From Sanghuangporus weigelae (taxonomy: Eukaryota; Basidiomycota; Agaricomycetes; Hymenochaetales; Hymenochaetaceae), in the NCBI GenBank assembly GCA_033182465.1, contig CP137328.1, positions 744,001 to 808,000 of the forward strand: a stretch of 64,000 nucleotides of DNA. The letters are read 5' to 3'. The number at the start of each line of letters is the position of its first letter. The first letter of the stretch is position 1. Shown piece by piece: positions 57,770 to 64,000 of this stretch. The notes beneath the pieces are model-generated. The model did not search any database, was not told the origin of the DNA, and was given only the letters and a program-made list of their open reading frames with translations. Both the position numbers and the translations under genes were made by a program.

Positions 57770-57955
57770 TCAGCCTCCTAGAGGATGATTAACAACTCGA
57801 AACGGCACAGAGCATGCATCACTTACCTGAGCACGCCTCTTACGCTCCAAAATCCAATGACTTATGCCGAAAATCGCGACAATAACGACAAAAACAGTAA
57901 CAGCAGCGGCGACTTTCGACATTTTGGAGCAGAGATGATGATGGTTTGATAGCAA
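57770..57955 (-). other. Short antisense open frame with a membrane segment, copy 2
   Basis: Same as 16447-16632 of copy 1: opposite to gag-pol, with one hydrophobic segment followed by basic residues. Confidence 0.45.
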
Positions 57956-58046
57956 AAATCAACCATCACTAGGCGACCCTTTATCCGAGCTTTCTCACGG
58001 ATTAGGATGAACATTTCTCCGAAAGTTCATCTTAGGGGGGGTGTAG

Positions 58047-59563
58047 TGAAAGGATCCGCTCAAAAACTCGCATCAGGATCGACACGATCAACAGATCTAC
58101 ACGATCAGCTTTCCAAACGCGACTGGTAACCAAGCCAGCTATCAAAGGCCCAAGCAATCGAGCGGCCTAGGCAACAGTAACCCGTTACCACCCGAGCGCT
58201 AGAAGCACCGAAGCGGATACGTAATCCCGCTAACAGCTAACACCGCCGACCGCCTATTACCGCGGACTACCACTCTAACGCCGCCGACCAAGCAACCAGA
58301 GCGACCTCGATCAAAAGAAGCGATCAAACTTCTTAGAAGTCCAGAAGCACAACTACTAAAGCCTAAACGCTAAAAGGCTAAAGGCTAATAAGGTTTATGG
58401 AGACCTCACTGGCATTTCAGCACTGTCAAGTCTGTGCACGAGTTTACATGGTCCTTTATGAAGTATACTACTTAGTATGCACGGCAACGGTTGGTACGCG
58501 TGACTGTCACATCGAAACCGAGCGACACCTTCAGGATACAATGCATTCCAATCCACCAAGCCCAATAGTACCCAAGAAACGAGAGGAACTCACGATCACA
58601 ACTCGGACCCCTCGAACTGCGAACCCGATAACTTGGAGAATGATTGGATGGTATAGACCGGAGTTGCACACACCATGTCCAGCATCTACAATACAGGCAA
58701 ACCTTTATTTACCGAGAGATGCGAACCTGGAAACCAAGCAATTACAACTCCTTATACAACGAAGGATATGGCGCTACATTCGAGATATACGATACGAAGG
58801 CAAAGCATGGCTAGTCACCAGAACCCAGCAGAACCCACCAGCAGAGCTTATGCAGTTCATGATATGCCTTGGACCATACTCTACACCGACCCGACACCTT
58901 AACACTGACGTGCGAGTTATGCTTACCCTCGCTGGACCTCGAGATGAATTCCGAAGAATCACATACCGAGCAGCCTACATCGCTCCAAGAGCAAAGATGC
59001 CACTCAATGACGGCAATGACATCGTTATGGAGTACTGACAGTGGAGCATTCCATATCGGAGCACCACCTCTATTGTCTCAGTCAGCAACTCCAAAGAATT
59101 CTGTCATAGTGGAGACGACCTTACAAAGATTGGAGCAAAGTGGAGCGAAGCGCAGCAGGATGACAAAGGAACAGATGTAATGGTGGAGGAAAGTGGAGGA
59201 AAGTGGAGTAAAGTGGAGACAGGATGAGTAAGAAATAGGACGGAAAATGGAATATCTGGGAGCATAAATAGTTGTAGGATTAGGCCCTCATTTCCCCATC
59301 TTTCGATCCTCTTAACACACTGGTGTAAAGTCCTAACTAGACTATTACTGTGTGCTTTGTACTATCACGCCTCTTGGAAATCCCAATCTGCTTTACTATC
59401 ACCTCGTATCTGAAAGCATCCATAACTCGGACAGCGACTAAGAAGGCTAGTAAGGGACCGCGTGGTACAGCCAGACGTGGGTAGATAAGATCACCTCTGC
59501 ACAACACATCGCTGCTTAGGCAAAAGGATCGAACCGGTGTAACCCCGGGCCTACTCCCTAACA
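58047..59563 (+). repeat. 3' LTR of retrotransposon copy 2
   Basis: This 1517-bp LTR is preceded by a run of seven G (58034-58041 region), a fitting polypurine tract. It carries the 213-codon frame at 58397-59038. Confidence 0.92.
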
Positions 59564-59568
59564 AAACC

Positions 59569-60152
59569 CCAAGCTAGCTGCTGTTGACCAGACCATTCTC
59601 CATCGTTATACAATGAATTTCCAGAGGATCATCCGGCCACTCGTAGCTAAAAAAAACTTCGGGTTTCATGAGACCCAAACAATGGGAGGGGGTTCCTGGC
59701 CAGGTCAAAGAACTTTGATGCTGGGAGGGATCCTGATATACATCCGTCCTCGTCTGTCAAAAACTGTAAACTTTTGATATTTAGAGGAACAAGGAACAGA
59801 TACAGGTTTTCTCGGCTTTACGATTTACTGATACGAATCGGGCCGGGTCTGCTTCCTTGGTGCCTTCTATGTATGCATGCCGAATAACCGATGTCGAACT
59901 GGGTCCTTCAGTTCAGTTAAGCGCGATCACTGACCATTGAGAATGCTGCTTCAATAAGACTCCGCGTTGTCTGAAGGATCCACTTCGTTCTCATGCACCC
60001 CTCTCCAGTTCTGTTGCATCACCCTCGGTGATCAAACAACCATAAGTTGCATCGAATGGAATGGATTCGAAAAGATAGATAATATATTTCACATAAGTGG
60101 GTCCTAAATGAGATCCAACCTTCCGTACACTAATTATGAGTGTCCCGCTCAG
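59569..60152. other. Intergenic region
   Basis: No gene or repeat was recognised between the retrotransposon and the secreted-protein pseudogene. Confidence 0.5.
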
Positions 60153-61005
60153 ATGAAATGCTATGTAGCAATCGCTCTCCTCTTCACGTTTCCGTCAGAG
60201 AGAATCACCACATTAGGACTCCTTTAAGACGATGGAGTTCTGTTATGTCATTCAGCTATCGTGGTCAACCCGACCATTATTAATGTCAATGGCAATGAGG
60301 TCTGGAATACGACCCTCCAGTGTGCAGGGCATAGCTTGTCCACACGTTCTGACACTCATGCGCTATCACCTGTTGCAAGCGTGTCAGCCTTCAGTTCAAA
60401 CAATGTCCAAAGCTTGAGTCAGAGTAATGTTGATGAGTGCAGGACTCCTGTTCCAAAATGACAATATGGACGGACCAGTGATTTTTTGTTGGAGATCTAA
60501 CAGAACTCGACTGGATGTTGATGTAAAACTCTTGCAATCGGATCACGACAAGTACTGCCGATTCAGGCGACTGCGAACCTCTCGTCAGGTCGCTCCTAGT
60601 TGTTCCCGAAGTTGATGGTCCAACATAATCATTCATAGTACCCTCCCAGGGCGCCCAGATCCTGCAGTTTCGGACATGTGAGGAGAATACCTGCCAGTTG
60701 CTCATACATAAAGCTCATTGTTGGAAAGGTGCCAACAACTTGATGACTAGCGGACCAATTGAATACCGTTGGGATGAGCTCGTGAGTTGTTGTTTGTTTC
60801 ATCGAAGGGTGGACTCTGACCCTTTTCCTACCATGATAAGAATGAGATTGCCGCTCCGATGTTCCAGAATTGTATCGGACCTGCAGCGAGCACAGGAGGG
60901 GCATGCGACACGACCCATCACATCTGGACCATGCAGCAAAATCTTCCAAACGACTTATACATACGCAAGTCTCAGAAAGCTCTCAGGATGTTCCGTGTGG
61001 ACTGA
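60153..61005 (+). pseudogene. Secreted 12-cysteine protein 5, pseudogene
   Basis: Remains of all five family exons are visible in order. The start MKCYVAIALLFTFPSE is followed by a stop after ITTLGLL. The frame resumes with VVNPTIINVNGNEV and DECRTPVPK, then a stop where ECQC would be. Later pieces are VPSQGAQILQFRTC, SGPIEYRWDEL (Arg replaces the cysteine of YCWDE), STGGACDTT, and a final MFRVD before a stop at 61003-61005. The second exon also has a stop (EVDGPT then stop). Several independent lesions and a lost cysteine make function very unlikely. Confidence 0.8.
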
Positions 61006-61089
61006 ATGCATAACTGAAGTTCAAAGATGTGTAACTATCGGCGTTGGATTTTTCGGCACTCTAGTCTCTTTATCATGTGAATGCGCTCT

Positions 61090-62267
61090 TTAGCCAATCA
61101 TGCTTCTTTTCCGACCGCGCAAACGCACTTATAACATAAGTGTGTTAGTTCCTAAGGAAGACACATTAAAAAATGGCTGACCTTCATTGAGCTTCTTGCT
61201 CACAGAAGCCCAGCTTTCCTCGCTTTCAGTCGCATACGTCTTTAGCACCTGAGGAATCAACTAAATCGGCATGATGTTCTTTTATGTGCTTTGATACACT
61301 TACCAACTTAAATAGAGGTTCGGAATCAGGATGGGTTGATGCGAAGGCGCGTTCCAGGACATATAAGTCGACCGCTTTATCTTCTACCAAGGTAGAGATA
61401 AACGACAGTCCAAAATCAATGAGGACCTTAGTGCAACGAGAGGTGTATTTAGTAATGGAACGAAGATGGTAGAGAAGGATTACAATCTCAGCCGAGCTTT
61501 TGCTCCTATCTGGTGGTATAAGGTGTTGAGGTCGTTTTCGGAGCATCATGTTTGACGTCGTGAGATCTCCGTGGATGACATCTACCTTGTGCATCCTAGC
61601 AATTTCCACTCCGATGAGACGCATCAGCTCCGCTAAGCATGCTAGTCAGATCGGAGATATAGCAATACGAAAGAAATTCTTACATTGATCTAAACCAAAT
61701 GGTACCAGGTGGTCAACTACGGAGTCCTCCTCTTCGAGCACTCCCGAGCTTTCCGCATCCGGTGTGGTATCCGAGTCCTCCTCAGTACCAAGGAGAACAC
61801 GTACGCTCTTTCCTTCTATCCATTCTATTCCGATGACGCCTTCTGGCGCATCTACCATCCTAATTCCAGGAACCCGAACATCAGACCTGGATATACGCGT
61901 GCATAGCGCTCCGTCAGTATTCTTTGCGATCCTGAAGGTTCAGCTCGGTAAGGTCACCTGAGGCACCTCATGAGTGCTCGTGCTTCGCCACCGACACGAG
62001 CTTTTGTAAGTGTTGAGTTTAATGATGGATGTCGATAATTCTTCTTGAATCGATGCTTAAGTAGGATCGGCTCTGGAGCATCAGAAGATCCTTCAGAGCT
62101 CGATGGAGGCGGATGCAGAACAGTCTTGTAGATTTTCTGTTTTAATAGACACGTTTTCAGATATGCAAAAGGCTTTTTACAGAAACTAGTAATCTAACCG
62201 CTTCAGCGCCTTGCTTGACAAGCTGTGTCAAAGGAGATTCCAGTAGATTTAGAGTCGGTGAAGCCAT
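61090..62267 (-). CDS. BUD32: Bud32/PRPK kinase of the KEOPS/EKC complex
   Basis: Reading leftward from 62267, the protein begins [20 protein letters not shown] with the KQGAEA nucleotide-loop motif. It continues with [35 protein letters not shown], the catalytic [39 protein letters not shown], and ends [12 protein letters not shown] at 61090. These are hallmark Bud32 motifs, including the basic C-terminus. At least five introns are needed; one falls just before VLIDFGLS (gtaatc...ctaag). An acidic insert ([15 protein letters not shown]) after the hinge region is longer than usual. Bud32 supplies ATPase activity for the t6A tRNA modification made with Kae1. Exons at 61100-61250 were placed by eye, so their exact edges are less sure. 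Confidence 0.9.
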
Positions 62268-63166
62268 GATCACCCTCTAATAGAACCTTGAGGTTCCGTT
62301 CTCAGATTACAGCAACTGGTTGGGGTGCAACCTGAGAGCCGAAGAATTTGACATTTTGTAGCCGTGGGAATCTTTGATCCGTCGTATGACGTGACTTACC
62401 GACCGAAAATCGCGCCTCAATCACTGGCAACTACTGAAGTCTTCGCAGACGAAGCAAGGGTATTCTATTCAGCAAGCGCGAGTCGATAAATCAGCCAAAA
62501 GTGTCAATACAGTACTGTAAGTGTCACCAGTGCGATGACGGAGATCACTGATGTTTTGAACCTAGTGAGAGAACTGCCAGCAAATCTAAACGTTCTATCG
62601 CTTTTCGTCAACTGAAGGATTTGGCACGGTGCCAACGGATGCAGTTGCTCAATATCAGATTTCCAAGAATGAGGGCAATATCAAATCGGTTGAAGTTTCG
62701 AAAAAGTTACATGTTTTACCGGATATCAAGCTTTGAGTAGGTAGACTCATGACCGAGGCACGGTGATGACACGACAGAATACTCTTTTCTGTTAGAGATC
62801 GATTCGAATGGGAGCAGCCCAGGGTCAGGAGCATGGGTAACGGTAATGTTCTCGCTCCGATGAGGTCTCCGCAAAATTATTGACGGACCAAACTTTGGCA
62901 AATGAAAACTTAATTGCTCTCATTAATATTAGTGCAGTCGGAGACGTCTTTTTCATGAGTTAAATGCTCAGCAGAGGAACTTTTATGTCCGGCTAGACTT
63001 TCCGGTTGGCCCTGATCATGGAGCTTGTCGTTCCATGTGCTATTTTTAAGTTGCTGATGATGGCTGTTCTTTCTTTTTCGGTTCAATATTACACCTATTA
63101 CTCGCGGAATGGACCTATACTCTTTCAAACGGGATGAATTTTTTTAGGAACAATCATGCAGCCCGC
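62268..63166. other. Intergenic region
   Basis: No gene was supported on either strand between BUD32 and secreted protein 6. Confidence 0.5.
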
Positions 63167-63180
63167 TCCTATATATCAGG
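63167..63180 (+). promoter_or_regulatory. TATA box of secreted protein 6
   Basis: The sequence ctcctatatatcag lies about 60 bases before the start codon at 63235. Confidence 0.5.
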
Positions 63181-63234
63181 GTGACGGTGGGCTACTCAAG
63201 CCTGCAATTCATTGCTCTCGTCTATTTCTCTCAA

Positions 63235-64000
63235 ATGAAGTCTTCTCTTGTGGTTGCTCTTTTCTTGACTTTCTCGCTAGAGAGCTTTGGTCTTGCTCCG
63301 AAATTCATTCGGAGTAATGATCTTTCATCGTGCTCTTCGGCTGTCGCGGTCAACTCAACGATAATTAATGTCGGTGGAAACGAGGTCCGAAAGTCCACAT
63401 TCACGTGTCCAGATGGTACTTGGTCCTCCGACTCAGGGAGTGCTGAAATAGTGGCTCCATCTGCGAGGTCTACTTTCATACCTCTGAACAGTTCCTCGGA
63501 GTTGTCTCAACGCAGCGTTGTCGAGTGCAAGAATCCCTCGCCGGAATGTCAGTGCGGTCTGCAGAGTAGGTGTTTCGAGTCGAGTAAGGATTCGTTCGTT
63601 CTGACCGCATTCAAATTCAGCCCAATGCTTTTGTACTCAACAAACGCCAAATGGCCCAGCACCAAATGACTGTCAGGTTCTCCTCGACTCTCTCTCGATC
63701 ATTCCTCAAATCGACGGACCTACATTCGTAGTCCCACCGCTGTCCTTCCAGCTCATCCAGTTTCAATCATGTGGGTATATTCTTCATTGGACACTTACTT
63801 CTGCAAACCTATGTATTTGTCGGTTAGGTGCGCTCCAGTGGGATAATATGATTACTACCAGTCCATTGGAATACTGCTATGATGAGCTTGTGAGTCTTTC
63901 TTTTTAGATTGCTGCATACTCGATAATGACATGTGTCATTGCGACTAGCATTCAATGGCTAGTCTGGGCGTTCAGGGTTGTTTTCAAACAGATGCTGGCA
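63235..64000 (+). CDS. Secreted 12-cysteine protein 6, 5' part
   Basis: Exons 63235-63565, 63621-63770, 63828-63889 and 63949 onward; the gene runs off the right edge. The signal peptide is MKSSLVVALFLTFSLESFG. Family cysteines seen: SSCSSA, FTC, ECKNPSPECQC, QCFC, NDC, QSC, EYCYDE (Tyr replaces Trp) and GC. An upstream in-frame ATG at 63181 is rejected as start because the signal peptide begins at 63235. Confidence 0.87.

Larger units (their letters stand above)
47265..59563 (+). mobile_element. Ty3/gypsy chromodomain LTR retrotransposon, copy 2 (looks whole)
   Basis: The element is 12,299 bp with AAACC target duplications at 47260-47264 and 59564-59568. It is the same element as copy 1 in the opposite orientation, with the same set of frames of the same length and sequence. 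It looks whole and its two LTRs differ by one base in length, so the insertion is very recent. Confidence 0.92.

Noticed and set aside
14840-59563. Inversion of the segment between the two retrotransposon copies
   Set aside because: Each copy is flanked by its own matching target duplication, and host or element sequence continues across copy 1.

Overview
The window looks like nuclear DNA of a mushroom-forming basidiomycete (Agaricomycetes). The evidence is: genes cut by many 48-60 base GT-AG introns (and a few GC-AG ones); NACHT ATPase and TKL-type kinase families expanded in tandem; a DUF6533-type seven-helix membrane protein; Ty3/gypsy chromodomain retrotransposons; and recognisable conserved eukaryotic genes (nbs1, BUD32).

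Positions 1-13.3 kb, continuing in pieces to 31.2 kb, form a tandem array with a period of about 8 kb. Each unit has two divergently transcribed genes sharing a 1.2-1.4 kb intergenic region. One encodes a large C2-NACHT-TKL kinase protein on the plus strand. The other encodes a smaller protein on the minus strand that joins an MLKL-like four-helix N-terminus to a TKL kinase. The window holds the 3' end of one C2-NACHT-kinase gene (1-1280), a full pair (2095-9671), and a second pair (10140-31172) whose C2-NACHT-kinase member is wrecked by transposons. The protein domains suggest an NLR-like sensor paired with a necroptosis-like executor; that function is inference.

The third C2-NACHT-kinase gene carries three insertions: a 443-bp inverted-repeat element, a TA-duplicating full-length palindrome (family B) that itself holds a 12.3-kb LTR retrotransposon, and a second palindrome (family A). 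Both palindrome families recur at 45.1-47.1 kb, next to a second, inverted, nearly identical LTR retrotransposon (47.3-59.6 kb).

The right half (31.4-64 kb) carries a dispersed family of small secreted proteins with 12 conserved cysteines and five conserved exons: four complete genes, one pseudogene, one gene cut by the right edge, and one relic inside the kinase array. Between them lie nbs1 (MRE11-RAD50-NBS1 complex), a seven-helix DUF6533-like gene, and BUD32 (KEOPS/EKC kinase).

Exon models were built by eye from splice sites, reading phase and comparison of paralogues within the window. No database search was run.
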